The notes beneath the pieces are model-generated. The model worked only from the letters and a program-made list of their open reading frames with translations, was not told the origin of the DNA and did no database searches. Source: Dryocola sp031988645 (GTDB lineage Bacteria > Pseudomonadota > Gammaproteobacteria > Enterobacterales > Enterobacteriaceae). From it: a stretch of 64,000 bases of DNA. The stretch is taken from the NCBI RefSeq assembly GCF_051307045.1, contig NZ_CP150452.1, positions 2,604,001 to 2,668,000 on the forward strand. Direction: 5' to 3'. The position numbers and the translations under genes are program-made. Below, in pieces: positions 1 to 9,402 of the stretch; within the stretch, counting starts at the first letter, position 1; each line of letters begins with the position of its first letter.

Positions 1-2
1 AT

Positions 3-68
3 GACACGGCGCACGCTGAAGTGTTCGGCAATACCGTTAAGCAAATTAAACAGGCTTACCGTAAGTAA
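3..68 (+). CDS. yecF: YecF (DUF2594 family), C-terminal fragment
   Basis: This is the last 21 codons of a gene that begins before the window. The reading frame ends in TVKQIKQAYRK followed by TAA, which matches the C-terminus of the small conserved enterobacterial protein YecF (about 74 residues). Its position beside and convergent with sdiA is also the E. coli arrangement (uvrY, yecF, sdiA). The function of YecF is unknown. Only the tail is visible, so nothing can be said about its start or expression. Confidence 0.8.
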   Translation, partial: DTAHAEVFGNTVKQIKQAYRK

Positions 69-142
69 CAGGTGGGTGACGGCGGAATGAACTTAATATT
101 CATCCGCCGTTTTGTTAGCTGACATGAAAAACCCGCGGTCGA

Positions 143-865
143 TCAGATAATTCCAAGGGCCGCCGCGTAACAGGCGATTTGTGTTTTATTCGGCGCGTTA
201 AACTTCTTCTGCATATTTTTCTGATGAAAATTAACGGTATTTTCGGATATCGATAAAATCATGGCGATCTCCGCCGACGTTTTCCCCTCCCCCGTCCACT
301 GTAAAATTTCCAGCTCGCGTTTACTGAGTTTCATGGTCATCGCATCCACAGAGGGATCTTCGAGCCGCGCAAGCGTCATCAAACTGAGTTCGGCTATATA
401 CTGCAGACGCGCGTTCAGCTCATCAGCAGGCAATACTTTCCCCTTCAGCGACGAGCACGATACCGAAAGCAGCCCCGCAGCCCGGGAAGGTGATATCACG
501 CACTGCGTCGCCCCAAGGCGTAAACCGTGATCCCGCGCGGCATCCCACAGCTGCGGCGTACCGGCAAACAGTTCGTCATTCCACGGCAGATAGCCGCGCA
601 TGAAATTCACCGGCTTAAGCACCGGATCGATGGCGAAATAGTTCTCAGCGTAATAATGCTCAAGCCAGGCCGATGGATAAGTCGAAATCACCGATGTTTT
701 AGGGCGGGTAAAGGGTACAGGGTGGCGAACGCAGAGCGCAAAATAATCAAATTCTAACGACTGGGTTTGTTGGTGAAGCACTGTGGTTATTTCTTTGGCC
801 TGGGTAATAGACTGAAAAATATTAAGCACTTCCCGTCGCCAGCTTAAAAAGTCGCAATCCGGCAT
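143..865 (-). CDS. sdiA: LuxR-family quorum-sensing transcription regulator SdiA
   Basis: SdiA is a solo LuxR-type receptor. It binds N-acyl-homoserine lactones made by other bacteria and acts in the cytoplasm as a DNA-binding regulator. The 240 residues match the family length. An autoinducer-binding domain spans roughly residues 15-165 and contains the conserved stretch CVRHPVPFTRPK. A C-terminal LuxR helix-turn-helix follows at about 175-235, with KTSAEIAMILSISENTVNFH. The frame stays open 12 codons further upstream to a TTG, but the ATG at 865 has an AGGAGAG ribosome site about 11 bases before it and gives the usual N-terminus. No luxI-type synthase is seen nearby, as expected for SdiA. 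Confidence 0.95.
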   Translation of the reverse strand: MPDCDFLSWRREVLNIFQSITQAKEITTVLHQQTQSLEFDYFALCVRHPVPFTRPKTSVISTYPSAWLEHYYAENYFAIDPVLKPVNFMRGYLPWNDELFAGTPQLWDAARDHGLRLGATQCVISPSRAAGLLSVSCSSLKGKVLPADELNARLQYIAELSLMTLARLEDPSVDAMTMKLSKRELEILQWTGEGKTSAEIAMILSISENTVNFHQKNMQKKFNAPNKTQIACYAAALGII

Positions 866-1073
866 TAGTCTGGCGTCTCTCCTGAAACTTAAATCATTCA
901 AATTCTGGATATGTCACGCGAACATATAGGATAAACACATTTGTATGGGTTATCGACCGACCAGCCTGTTTCTTTAACCAAAATTTCAAATAAACATGCC
1001 GGGCGCGCGTGGGTTATGCAGGTGCTAAAAAGAGTGGTCAGGCGGATGAGCCAAGCCCACCCGCCTTGACGGG

Positions 1074-1826
1074 CTACCGGGTCAGAAACTTCTCCAGGAA
1101 CTGCCTGGTGCGCGGATGCTGAGGATTAGCAAACAGCTCGCGGGCCGGTCCCTGTTCGACGATGCTTCCCTGATCCATAAAGATCGCCCTGTCCGCCACG
1201 TCACGGGCAAAGCTCATTTCATGGGTCACGATAACCATGGTGCGTTTTTCCTGGGCCAGCTGACGGATGCTGCTTAGCACTTCGCCCACCAGCTCAGGAT
1301 CCAGCGCCGAGGTGGGTTCATCGAACAGAATAACCTCCGGGCGCATCGCCAGCGCGCGCGCGATGGCCACACGCTGCTGCTGCCCGCCGGAAAGGCGCCG
1401 CGGATAGCTGGTCTCTTTGCCGGTCAGGCCGACCTTTGCCAGCAGCTCACGCGCCCGCTTCGCCGCCTCTTCTTTTGGCTCGCCTTTTACGATGACCGGT
1501 CCTTCAATAATGTTTTCCAGCACCGTACGATGCGGGAACAGATTAAAGCTCTGGAAGACAAAGCCGACGTGCTGGCGCAGCTCGCGCACGCGGTTTTTCT
1601 GCTTGCTCAGGGAAACTGCGGCATCGATAGTGATATTGCCAACCTGAATGGTTCCGGACTCGGGCTGTTCGAGCAGATTAATGCAGCGCAGCAGCGTGGT
1701 TTTACCCGAGCCGCTTGGCCCGATGATGGCGACCACCTCACCGGGCTTCACTTCCAGATCGATACCGTGCAGCACCGTCTGGCCGTGGAATTTTTTCACC
1801 AGTTTTTTTACTTCGATGGCACTCAT
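1074..1826 (-). CDS. tcyN: L-cystine ABC transporter ATP-binding protein TcyN
   Basis: ATPase subunit of the polar amino acid-type ABC importer for cystine and related sulfur amino acids; it works on the inner face of the inner membrane. The 250 residues carry Walker A (GPSGSGKTT, about 36-44), the signature LSGGQQQR (about 145-152), Walker B VILFDE (165-170) and the switch histidine in THEMSF (202). Its start overlaps the stop of the permease gene tcyL by 4 bases (ATGA), so the two are translationally coupled. The order tcyJ, dcyD, tcyL, tcyN on the minus strand is the E. coli order (older name yecC). Confidence 0.97.
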   Translation of the reverse strand: MSAIEVKKLVKKFHGQTVLHGIDLEVKPGEVVAIIGPSGSGKTTLLRCINLLEQPESGTIQVGNITIDAAVSLSKQKNRVRELRQHVGFVFQSFNLFPHRTVLENIIEGPVIVKGEPKEEAAKRARELLAKVGLTGKETSYPRRLSGGQQQRVAIARALAMRPEVILFDEPTSALDPELVGEVLSSIRQLAQEKRTMVIVTHEMSFARDVADRAIFMDQGSIVEQGPARELFANPQHPRTRQFLEKFLTR

Positions 1827-2491
1827 TTTGGCTCCCTGTCCTGGCGGTTCAGCTGGTTTTCAAAGTAGTTTTGCAGGGCGGAAAGCACCGTTGCCATTAC
1901 CCAGTAAATCAACGACGCGGCAAGATACATGGTAAAGACCTCAAGCGTGCGCGAGGTAATCAGCTGCGCCTGACGGAACAGCTCCGGTACCTGAATAGTC
2001 GCCGCAAGCGACGTATCTTTTACCAGGCTGATAAAACTGTTGCTAAGCGGGGGCAACGCAACGCGCGCCGCCTGCGGCAGAATAGCGCGGCGCAAGGTTT
2101 GCCACGGCGTCATGCCGATGCTGGCCGCAGCCTCCCACTGCCCTTTCTCGATCGAGGAGATGGCCGCCCGCAGCGTTTCAGAGGCATAGGCCGCGGTATT
2201 GAGCGACAGCCCGATCATCGCCGCCGGGATCGGATCGAGTTCGATACCAAACTGCGGCAGGCCGTAATAGATCATAAACAGCTGCGCGATAAGCGGCGTG
2301 CCGCGGAAGACAGACACGTAAAAACGCGACAGCAGCGAAAAAGGCCAAAACGGCGACAGGCGCATCAGCGCCAGTAAAAATCCGAGGAGTAAGCCGAAGA
2401 ACATCCCGCCGAGGCTAAGCTGCAGCGTGAACACGGCGCCCTTGAGCAAATACGGCGCCGAATCCAGCACCAGTTGAAGGCTTTCTTGCAT
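1823..2491 (-). CDS. tcyL: L-cystine ABC transporter permease TcyL
   Basis: Inner-membrane permease (older name yecS), 222 residues. A hydrophobic N-terminal half is followed by the EAA loop of the HisMQ/GlnP permease family, read here as EAAASIGMTPWQTLRRAILP, which docks with the ATPase TcyN. Further membrane segments lie near the C-terminus (TMYLAASLIYWVMATVLSAL). It sits between dcyD upstream and tcyN downstream, with a 4-base overlap with the latter. Together with the binding protein TcyJ it imports cystine. Confidence 0.96.
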   Translation of the reverse strand: MQESLQLVLDSAPYLLKGAVFTLQLSLGGMFFGLLLGFLLALMRLSPFWPFSLLSRFYVSVFRGTPLIAQLFMIYYGLPQFGIELDPIPAAMIGLSLNTAAYASETLRAAISSIEKGQWEAAASIGMTPWQTLRRAILPQAARVALPPLSNSFISLVKDTSLAATIQVPELFRQAQLITSRTLEVFTMYLAASLIYWVMATVLSALQNYFENQLNRQDREPK

Positions 2492-2531
2492 ACTTAAATT
2501 ACACCCTGTCTTTTTTTATTATGAATCACAA

Positions 2532-3518
2532 TCACACATGCGGATGGTAAGCGAACAGCGCGGGCGCCCCACCGGTATGCACAAAAATTATCGGTCCTTC
2601 GTCTTTAAAACGTTTTTGCGCCACGCCGTCAATCAGGCCGGCCATCGCTTTGCCGGTATAAACCGGATCGAGCAGGATCCCTTCCAGCCGCGCCAGCAGC
2701 TTGATAGCCTCCAGCCCTTCTTCGTTAGGCGTGCCGTAACCGGGCGCAAAATAATCATCCCAGAGATGAATGGGCGCGGATGCGGTTAAATCCAGAGAGT
2801 GCGCCACGGCCTTTTGCAAAGCTTCCACTTTCGGCAGCTGTTGGGCGACGGTGCGGGAAACCGTCACGCCGATAAGATCGACATCCGGCATCACCTGTTC
2901 AAGCCCGACGGCCAGCCCCGCGTGCGTGCCGGCGCTGCCGGAGGCCACAACAACGGATGAAACGCTCACCGCTCCGGTGCACTGCTGGGCTATTTCCAGC
3001 GCGCTTTCCACATAGCCCAGCGCGCCAAGCGCGTTCGAACCCCCAACCGGGATGACATAAGGACGGAATCCCTGCGCTTCCAGGCGCGTGGCGACATCCT
3101 CAAGCTGCTGGTCGGGCGCGTGCAGCGCATCGCACATTTCGATTTCAGCATCGAAGAGATCCAGCAGCAGGCGATTGCCGTTGCTAAGGTAGTTGTCCGC
3201 ACGGGTGGCGATTGGATTTTCCAGCAGGGCCACGCATTTAAGGCCAAGCTTTGCCGCAACCGCCGCCGTCTGACGAACATGGTTCGACTGAATGGCGCCT
3301 GCGGTCACCAGCGTGTCGGCGCCTTCGCGCAGCGCGTCGGCTGCCAGAAACTCCAGTTTGCGCAGCTTATTGCCGCCCATCGCCAGCGGCGTGGTGTCGT
3401 CACGCTTGATGTAAATTTCGCGACCCAGGTAATCAGAAAAACGCGGCAGGTACTCAAGCGGCGTAGGACCGCCGATAAATTCCAGACGCGGAAAACGTGT
3501 CAGGTTGTGCAGTGACAT
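2532..3518 (-). CDS. dcyD: D-cysteine desulfhydrase
   Basis: Pyridoxal-phosphate enzyme that breaks D-cysteine into pyruvate, hydrogen sulfide and ammonia in the cytoplasm. The 328 residues match the ACC-deaminase/DcyD family. The cofactor lysine is in MGGNKLRKLEF (K51), and the conserved SNHVRQTAA follows at about 78. The open frame extends 15 codons upstream, but the ATG at 3518 has GGAG six bases before it and yields the usual MSLHNLTRFPRLEF start. It lies inside the cystine-uptake cluster, so it probably handles imported D-cysteine or D-cystine. Confidence 0.96.
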   Translation of the reverse strand: MSLHNLTRFPRLEFIGGPTPLEYLPRFSDYLGREIYIKRDDTTPLAMGGNKLRKLEFLAADALREGADTLVTAGAIQSNHVRQTAAVAAKLGLKCVALLENPIATRADNYLSNGNRLLLDLFDAEIEMCDALHAPDQQLEDVATRLEAQGFRPYVIPVGGSNALGALGYVESALEIAQQCTGAVSVSSVVVASGSAGTHAGLAVGLEQVMPDVDLIGVTVSRTVAQQLPKVEALQKAVAHSLDLTASAPIHLWDDYFAPGYGTPNEEGLEAIKLLARLEGILLDPVYTGKAMAGLIDGVAQKRFKDEGPIIFVHTGGAPALFAYHPHV

Positions 3519-3597
3519 GAGCGACTCCATTAAAACCGGAACGAAAATTCCCCATCCCTTCATTATGTACCAGCACGGATAATTCCCGGCAAATACA

Positions 3598-3628
3598 AAT
3601 AAAAAAAGGTGCTGTTATCAGCACCTTT
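3598..3628 (-). terminator. Rho-independent terminator downstream of tcyJ
   Basis: On the minus strand a 10-base stem (AAAGGTGCTG and CAGCACCTTT) with a 4-base loop is followed by a run of T. It lies 18 bases past the tcyJ stop and before dcyD, so it would end the tcyJ transcript or reduce read-through into dcyD. Confidence 0.85.
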
Positions 3629-3645
3629 CAGGCGTAGCAAAGGGA

Positions 3646-4447
3646 TTATTTGGTCACGTCAGCGCCAAACCATTTTTCGGAAAGTTTTGCCAGCGAGCCA
3701 TCTTTTTGCATATCGGCAATGGCTTTATTCACCGCCTCAACCAGATCGTCGTTGCCTTTACGAATCGCCACGCCCGCTTCCTGACGGGAGAACGGCTCGC
3801 CCGCGACGGCCAGGGTATCTTTGGTTTTCTTCACCAGATCGAGAGCGGCGAGGCGGTCGACCAGGATAGCGTCGATGCGGCCCAACGCGCAGATCCTGAT
3901 ATTTCGTTGGGTCATCGTCATAGGTACGAATATCCACGCCCTGCACATTTTCGCGCAGCCACTGTTCGTAGTTGGTGCCAAGGCCTACGCCAACCTTTTT
4001 CCCTTTCAGGGAGTCCGGCCCGGTGATGCTGCCTTCGTTACCTTTTTTCACCAGCGCCTGAATACCGGAAACGGTATACGGCGTAGAGAAATCGTATTTT
4101 TTCTTACGTTCGTCGGAGATGGTGACCTGGTTAATCACCACGTCAATACGTTTGGAGTCCAGCGAGGCCAGCATGCCGTCCCATTTGGTCGGTTTCAGCG
4201 CCGCTTTAACGCCAAGGTGCTGAGCGAGCTGCTCGGCAAACTCAACTTCAAAACCCGTTAGCTTACCGTCGTCGCCCTGGAAGCTGAACGGAGGATAGGT
4301 CCCTTCCAGCCCTACCAGCAGCGTGCCGCGCTCTTTGACTTTATTGAGTAAATTTTCCGCCGCGAACGTTTTTACGCTCGCGCCGGCGACCAGCGCTACC
4401 GCCAGTACGCCCATCAGCGCCTGACGTCCCACCAATGCTAATTTCAT
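3646..4447 (-). CDS. tcyJ: Cystine-binding periplasmic protein TcyJ (FliY), +1 frameshift as read
   Basis: Periplasmic solute-binding protein (family 3) that delivers cystine to TcyL/TcyN. A signal peptide (about residues 1-28, ending AGASVKTFAAE) precedes the binding domain, with GTYPPFSFQGDDGKLTGFEVE typical of the family. The frame is broken at 3879-3883. The plus strand reads GCGGCCCAAC where GCGGCCAAC would keep the protein open through RVGRIDAILVDRLAAL. With that one base removed the gene encodes 266 residues, the length of E. coli FliY/TcyJ, ending in EKWFGADVTK. Both halves are highly conserved, so the break is recent or an error; see the GGCC finding. Confidence 0.93.
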
Positions 4448-4547
4448 AGTTACCCCAGCTATTAATAATTTTGTTGTAGTGTAGCGAGTTAGCTTGCACC
4501 GTCAAAACCAGTCCGCTACAACTTATTCCATATTAATATATCGGAAG

Positions 4548-5081
4548 TTATATGGCTTCCTGCCAGGCGGAAGACGTATCTGTGAGCTGTGCCTGAAACT
4601 GCCAGTATTTGCGCAGCGCGATGCGGTAGTTATTGGTGCTGGTGCGCGGAAGCCAGTTATCCAGCGAGTCATCAAGAAGGCACTGTAAAGAAGAAGGCGC
4701 AGGAATGTCCTGCTCGGAAAGATGGTTCCCCAGACGACGCAGGCGCACGACATACTCACGAATGGTGCCGTGGCTCATTTCGGTCTGCTCGAATAAATAC
4801 TGCTTAAAGCCGATGATGTCGAAGTAGTTGCCCTGCTCTTTGCAATGCAGGTCGCCGCAAAAACGACACAGCGCCATCCACTCCTGTTTTTCCACCTGCC
4901 AGGTGGCGTCGTCAATAAGCGTATCAAGCTGCGCGATAGTTGTTTTATTCACGATTTCACCGCGGCAGGTAAGCGTAATGCGATCCAATTGCTTACCGCA
5001 ATGCGCGCAGTGGGTCTGTGTGTGTTTAAAATCTTTAAGGTAGCGGCTTAGTGGCCGTCTTTTTGGTTGCTGCACCGTCAT
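4548..5081 (-). CDS. fliZ: Flagellar/virulence regulator FliZ
   Basis: FliZ is a DNA-binding protein that, in E. coli and Salmonella, represses sigma-S-dependent promoters and, in Salmonella, raises FlhDC activity. It thereby favours motility over the stationary-phase/curli programme. The 177 residues (E. coli 183) contain two CxxC pairs (CAHCGKQ near 21-24 and CRFCGD further on) and the core-binding-like region TREYVVRLRRLGNHL. It lies just downstream of fliA (38 bases) and would be co-transcribed with it. The C-terminus differs from E. coli, which is normal for this protein. Confidence 0.93.
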   Translation of the reverse strand: MTVQQPKRRPLSRYLKDFKHTQTHCAHCGKQLDRITLTCRGEIVNKTTIAQLDTLIDDATWQVEKQEWMALCRFCGDLHCKEQGNYFDIIGFKQYLFEQTEMSHGTIREYVVRLRRLGNHLSEQDIPAPSSLQCLLDDSLDNWLPRTSTNNYRIALRKYWQFQAQLTDTSSAWQEAI

Positions 5082-5119
5082 GATAATTTCCAGGTGGTGA
5101 GATAATCGTGCGGCACTCC

Positions 5120-5839
5120 CTACAACTTACCCAGCTTGGTGCGTAAGCGTTTTATCGCCTGGCTGTGCAACTGGCTCACCCGGGATTCCCCCACTTCCAG
5201 AACGGCGCCGATCTCCTTGAGATTCAGCTCTTCCTGGTAGTACAGCGTCAACACCAGCTGCTCGCGTTCCGGCAGCGCTTCAATCGCTTCCATCACACGG
5301 CTGCGCAAATTACTCTCCAGCAGGTGCTGTAGAGGATTCGCCTGCTGATGCTCCTCGGTGACCAGTTCGATACTGTCGCCATGCTCTTCACGCCACTCGT
5401 CATAAGAGAAGAGCTGGCTGTTATTTGTGTCGAGCAACATCTGGCGGTATTCGTCGAGCGGGATATCAAGCCTCGCGGCCACCTCGGTTTCGGTGGCGTT
5501 GCGTCCCAGCTCTTGCTCCAGTTGACCAATCGCTTGCGCGACGCCGCGGGCGTTACGCCTGACGCTGCGCGGCACCCAGTCACGGCTGCGCAGTTCATCA
5601 AGCATCGCCCCACGAATGCGCTGCACCGCGTAGGTAGTAAATGCCGTTCCTTGCAGGGCATCATAGCGATCGACTGCATTTAATAATCCGATGCCACCCG
5701 CCTGTAGCAGATCGTCAAGCTCCACACTCGCCGGCAGACGAACCTGCAGGCGCAACGCTTCGTGACGCACCAGCGGAACATAACGCTGCCACAGCGAGTG
5801 TTTATCCATCACACCTTCAGCGGTATACAGTGAATTCAC
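5120..5839 (-). CDS. fliA: RNA polymerase sigma factor FliA (sigma-28)
   Basis: Alternative sigma factor for late flagellar genes (flagellin, cap, chemotaxis). The 239 residues align end to end with E. coli FliA. Region 2 is RLPASVELDDLLQAGGIGLLNAV plus RIRGAMLDELRSRDWVPRSVRR. Region 4 is the C-terminal helix-turn-helix LKEIGAVLEVGESRVSQLHSQAIKRLR. It stands upstream of fliZ on the minus strand. FlgM, its anti-sigma factor, is not in this window. Sigma-28 sites matching its known consensus are visible before fliC, fliD and the chemoreceptor gene at 49.1 kb. Confidence 0.98.
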   Translation of the reverse strand: MNSLYTAEGVMDKHSLWQRYVPLVRHEALRLQVRLPASVELDDLLQAGGIGLLNAVDRYDALQGTAFTTYAVQRIRGAMLDELRSRDWVPRSVRRNARGVAQAIGQLEQELGRNATETEVAARLDIPLDEYRQMLLDTNNSQLFSYDEWREEHGDSIELVTEEHQQANPLQHLLESNLRSRVMEAIEALPEREQLVLTLYYQEELNLKEIGAVLEVGESRVSQLHSQAIKRLRTKLGKL

Positions 5840-5864
5840 GATAAACAGCCCTGCGTTAGTTGAG

Positions 5865-5872
5865 TTATCGGC
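5865..5872 (-). promoter_or_regulatory. Sigma-28 -10 element upstream of fliA
   Basis: The minus strand carries GCCGATAA, an exact sigma-28 -10 element, 26 bases before the fliA start codon. No TAAA is found at the ideal 15-base spacing, so only the -10 half is strong. fliA autoregulation through sigma-28 is established in E. coli and Salmonella. Confidence 0.55.
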
Positions 5873-5960
5873 ATGATTATCCGTTTCTGCAGGGGTTTTA
5901 ATCGTCAGAATAGTGGACTAAATGGGGGGTTATTTGGGGGTTATGGGTAACAATAATAAG

Positions 5961-5984
5961 AAAAAACCCCGCCGGAGCGGGGTT
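5961..5984 (-). terminator. Rho-independent terminator of fliC
   Basis: On the minus strand an 8-base GC-rich stem (AACCCCGC and GCGGGGTT) with loop TCCG is followed by a T run. It begins 18 bases after the fliC stop codon. Confidence 0.92.
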
Positions 5985-6001
5985 GGTCAGGCAAAAGGCG
6001 A

Positions 6002-7283
6002 TTAGCCCTGCAGCAGAGACAGAACCTGCTGTGGAACCTGGTTCGCTTTCGCCAACACGGAGTTACCGGCCTGCTGGATGATCTGCGCTTTAGACATGTT
6101 GGACACTTCGGTCGCATAGTCGGCGTCCTGAATACGGGACTGCGCTTCAGACAGGTTAGTCGTGGTGTTGTTCAGGTTGGTGATAGCGGAATCCAGACGG
6201 TTCTGCACGGCACCCAGGGAAGAACGGAATTTATCTACCTGAGCGATAGCGTCGTCCAGTGCTTTCAGCGGGTCAGCGGTTTTGGTTTTCGCAGACAGAT
6301 CGGCCTTATCGCCTTTGGTTACAGCGCCATCATCAGCGATCTCAGCTTTGTAGTAATCAGCGCCGTCTTTCACATAATAAACGCCGGTACCTTTACCTGC
6401 AGCATCCTGAGCTTCGAAGACGCCATCACCAGTTTCGCCGGTTAAGGTTGTTCCGCCAGCAGCAGGAGTTTGTACATAGGTTGCCACCGCAGTGTCAAAA
6501 TCAGCGATGTCACCAGCAGCGACTTGAGAACCTGTATCACTTGAATCAAAATCTGCCACACCAGTAGTAGCATTATATGTAGCCGTATAATAATTCGCGC
6601 CTACTTTCACTGCATAATTTGTACCATCAGTGAAGAGACCGTCTGCTGTCGCTGGAGTAGCAGATCCATCAGTAAGCGTAACTGGGGCGGTAACAGCAGG
6701 TGTACCACCAATAGAGGTAGTTGCAGTAGTAGCCAGGGTCGTTGCAGCAGTATTGGCAACGCTAAAATCTTTCAGATTAAGCGTAGTGGAATCAATTTGT
6801 TTCAGATCGATGGTGATGGTCTGGCCATCATTTGCACCAACCTGGATGGCCATTTTGCCATCTTTAGCCAGCACGTTCACGCCGTTGAACTGGGTCTGAC
6901 CGGATACGCGGTCAATTTCTTCCAGACGGGATTTAATTTCGTCCTGGATGGAAGACAGGTCGGAATCGGAGTTGGTGCCGGTAGACGCCTGAACGGTCAG
7001 CTCACGAACACGCTGCAGGTTGTTGTTGATTTCAGACAGCGCGCCTTCGGTGGTCTGCGCCAGAGAAATACCGTCGTTGGCGTTACGTGCAGCCTGGGTC
7101 AGGCCCTTTGATGTTAGAGGTGAAACGGTTAGCAATCGCTTGACCCGCAGCGTCATCTTTGGCGCTGTTGATACGCAAGCCAGAAGACAGACGCTCGATG
7201 GAACTAGACAGAGCAGACTGGTTCTTGTTGATATTGTTCTGAGTGATCAGCGAGAGGCTGTTGGTATTAATGACTTGTGCCAT
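6002..7283 (-). CDS. fliC: Flagellin FliC, +1 frameshift as read
   Basis: Structural subunit of the flagellar filament, exported by the flagellar type III system. The N-terminus MAQVINTNSLSLITQNN and the C-terminal D0/D1 region (ISNMSKAQIIQQAGNSVLAKANQVPQQ-like, ending VLSLLQG) are classic enterobacterial flagellin. Between them is a variable, Ala/Thr/Asp-rich surface domain (about residues 170-320). The frame breaks at 7102-7106, where the plus strand reads AGGCCCTTTG instead of AGGCCTTTG. Removing one C joins RFTSNIKG directly to LTQAARNANDGISLAQT and gives 426 residues. A sigma-28 promoter lies upstream. As read, flagellin would be truncated at about 67 residues and the cell would lack filaments unless another flagellin gene exists. 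Confidence 0.96.
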
Positions 7284-7360
7284 GATGTATTTTCCTGTGT
7301 TCAAATCTACGGGTTACGTGATTGGGCTTCCACCCTTCGGCTTCGTCGCCGTTAAACCTG

Positions 7361-7387
7361 TTATCGTCTGGTCACCCACAACCTTTA
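7361..7387 (-). promoter_or_regulatory. Sigma-28 promoter of fliC
   Basis: On the minus strand TAAA (7384-7387) is followed after exactly 15 bases by GACGATAA (7361-7368). This is one base from the consensus GCCGATAA and matches the known E. coli fliC promoter. It lies about 80 bases before the fliC start. Confidence 0.92.
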
Positions 7388-7479
7388 GAATTTTTTTCAG
7401 CTTGCCGAATATTTTTTAGCGGCGGAAATACTCTTACCCCACCCCGCTATTCCCGCCATTAAAAAAAACAAATTAAACG

Positions 7480-7506
7480 TAAACTTTGCGTTATTCAGGC
7501 CGATAA
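7480..7506 (+). promoter_or_regulatory. Sigma-28 promoter of fliD
   Basis: TAAA at 7480-7483, a 15-base spacer, then GCCGATAA at 7499-7506 is a perfect consensus sigma-28 promoter. It points at fliD (start 7549) and is divergent from the fliC promoter. Confidence 0.94.
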
Positions 7507-7548
7507 TCCCGGTATTCATTTTATGCGTCGATAAATTAAGGAATATAT

Positions 7549-8974
7549 ATGGCAAGTATTTCAACGCTGGGAGTAGGTTCGGGCCTGGATCTGAGCAGCA
7601 TTCTGGACAGCCTTGAAGCGGCAGAAAAATCCACATTAACGCCGATTTCGACTCAGCAGTCCTCCTATACCGCCAAACTGAGCGCTTACGGTACGTTGAA
7701 AAGCGCGCTGGAAACCTTCCAGACCGCCAATACCGCCCTGAATAAAGCCGACTTATTTACCGCCACTTCGACGTCAAGCAGCAGCACGGCGTTTAGCGCC
7801 ACCACCAGCGGCAGCGCGATCGCTGGAAAATATACCATTAGCGTGTCGCAGCTGGCGCAGGCGCAGACGCTGACCACCAAAAATAGCCAGGCCGACAGCA
7901 AAACGGCTATCGCTACCAGCGACAGCGTGCTGACTATCCAGCAGGGCGGCGGCAAAGACCCGGTAACCATTGATATCAGCGCGGCCAACTCCTCGCTGAG
8001 CGGCATTCGCGACGCCATCAACAATGCCAAAGCCGGCGTCAGCGCCAGCATTATCAACGTCGGCAACGGTCAGTACCGCCTGTCCGTGACCGCTGACGAT
8101 ACCGGCAGTGACAACGCCATGTCCCTGAGTTTTAGCGAGGACAGCGACAGCGCCCTGCAGGCCCTTTATGGGCTACAACGGCACCAGCACCGACGCCGGC
8201 AACGGCATGGAAGAAAGCGTTACCGCGCAGAACGCCAAACTCAAAGTTAATAACGTCGATATCGAAAACAGCAGCAACACCATCAGCGATGCGCTGGAAG
8301 ATATCACCCTCAAGCTAAGCGATGTCACTACCGGCAACCAGACGCTGACCATTACCAAAGATACCTCGAAGGCCGAAAGCGCTATCAAAGCCTGGGTCGA
8401 TGCCTATAACTCTCTGCAGGACACCTTCAGCAGCCTGACTAAATATACGGCGGTTGACGCTGGAGCAGATACGCAAGACACCAGCAACGGCGCGCTGCTT
8501 GGCGACACCACGCTGCGCACCATCCAGACGCAGTTAAAAGGCCTGCTCAGCAACACGTCGGGCAGCGCGACGTTTAAGACGCTGTCACAGATTGGTATTA
8601 CTTCAGATCCGAGCACCGGGAAGTTAGAGCTGGATACCGACAAGCTGGAAACAGCGCTGAAAAAAGATGCTTCCGGCGTCAAAGACATGATTGTCGGCGA
8701 CGGTAAGGCCAGCGGTATTACCACCGTGATTGGCAAGAATCTGACCAGCTGGCTATCCACCACCGGCATTATCCAGGCGGCGAAAGACGGCGTGAGCAAG
8801 ACGCTCAATAACCTGACCCAGCAATACAATGCGGCCAGCGACCGTATCGACACATTAATGGCGCGTTATAAGGCGCAGTTTACGCAACTGGACGTACTGA
8901 TGAGTTCGCTGAACTCCACCAGCAGCTATCTGACCCAGCAGTTTGAGTCTACCAGCACCAGCAGCAGCAAATAA
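7549..8974 (+). CDS. fliD: Flagellar filament cap protein FliD, +1 frameshift as read
   Basis: FliD (hook-associated protein 2) caps the growing filament and helps flagellin fold into place. The start MASISTLGVGSGLDLSSILDSL and the C-terminal coiled coil (YNAASDRIDTLMARYKAQF, then MSSLNSTSSYLTQQF) are typical. The frame breaks at 8160-8164, where GCAGGCCCTTTATG is read instead of GCAGGCCTTTATG. Removing one C joins ALQA to FMGYNGTSTDAG and yields 474 residues, near the E. coli length of 468. It is the first gene of fliDST, with a sigma-28 promoter directly upstream. Confidence 0.95.
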
Positions 8975-8991
8975 TTAATTCAGGAGAAGAC

Positions 8992-9402
8992 ATGTACGGC
9001 GCAAAAGGCACCCAGGCCTATGCAAAAATCGGGATCGAAAGCGCGGTCATGAGCGCCAGCCAACAGCAGCTGGTCACCATGTTGTTTGATGGCGCGCTCA
9101 GCGCGTTAGTACGCGCCCGTCTTTTTTTGCAGGATGGCAACCTGGAAGGGAAAGGCCTTTCCCTGTCCAAAGCCATAAATATTATCGAAAACGGCCTTAA
9201 AGTTGGGATCGATGAAACAAGCAGCGATGAGCTGACGCAGAATCTGTTCGCACTTTACGCTTATATGGTGCGACGCCTTCTTCAGGCCAACTTACGTAAT
9301 GATGTCAGCGCGATCGAAGAGGTCGAGAACCTGCTGAGAAACATTGCCGATGCCTGGAAAGACGTCGCTCAGATGCCTAACCGGATTCAGGACGTAGTCT
9401 AA
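8992..9402 (+). CDS. fliS: Flagellin-specific export chaperone FliS
   Basis: FliS binds the C-terminal D0 part of flagellin in the cytoplasm, prevents its polymerisation and guides it to the export gate. The 136 residues equal the E. coli length, and the family start MYGAKGTQAYAKIGIESAVMSASQQQLVTMLFDG is present. It begins 17 bases after fliD with AGGAGA upstream, and its stop overlaps the fliT start (TAATG). Confidence 0.97.
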   Translation: MYGAKGTQAYAKIGIESAVMSASQQQLVTMLFDGALSALVRARLFLQDGNLEGKGLSLSKAINIIENGLKVGIDETSSDELTQNLFALYAYMVRRLLQANLRNDVSAIEEVENLLRNIADAWKDVAQMPNRIQDVV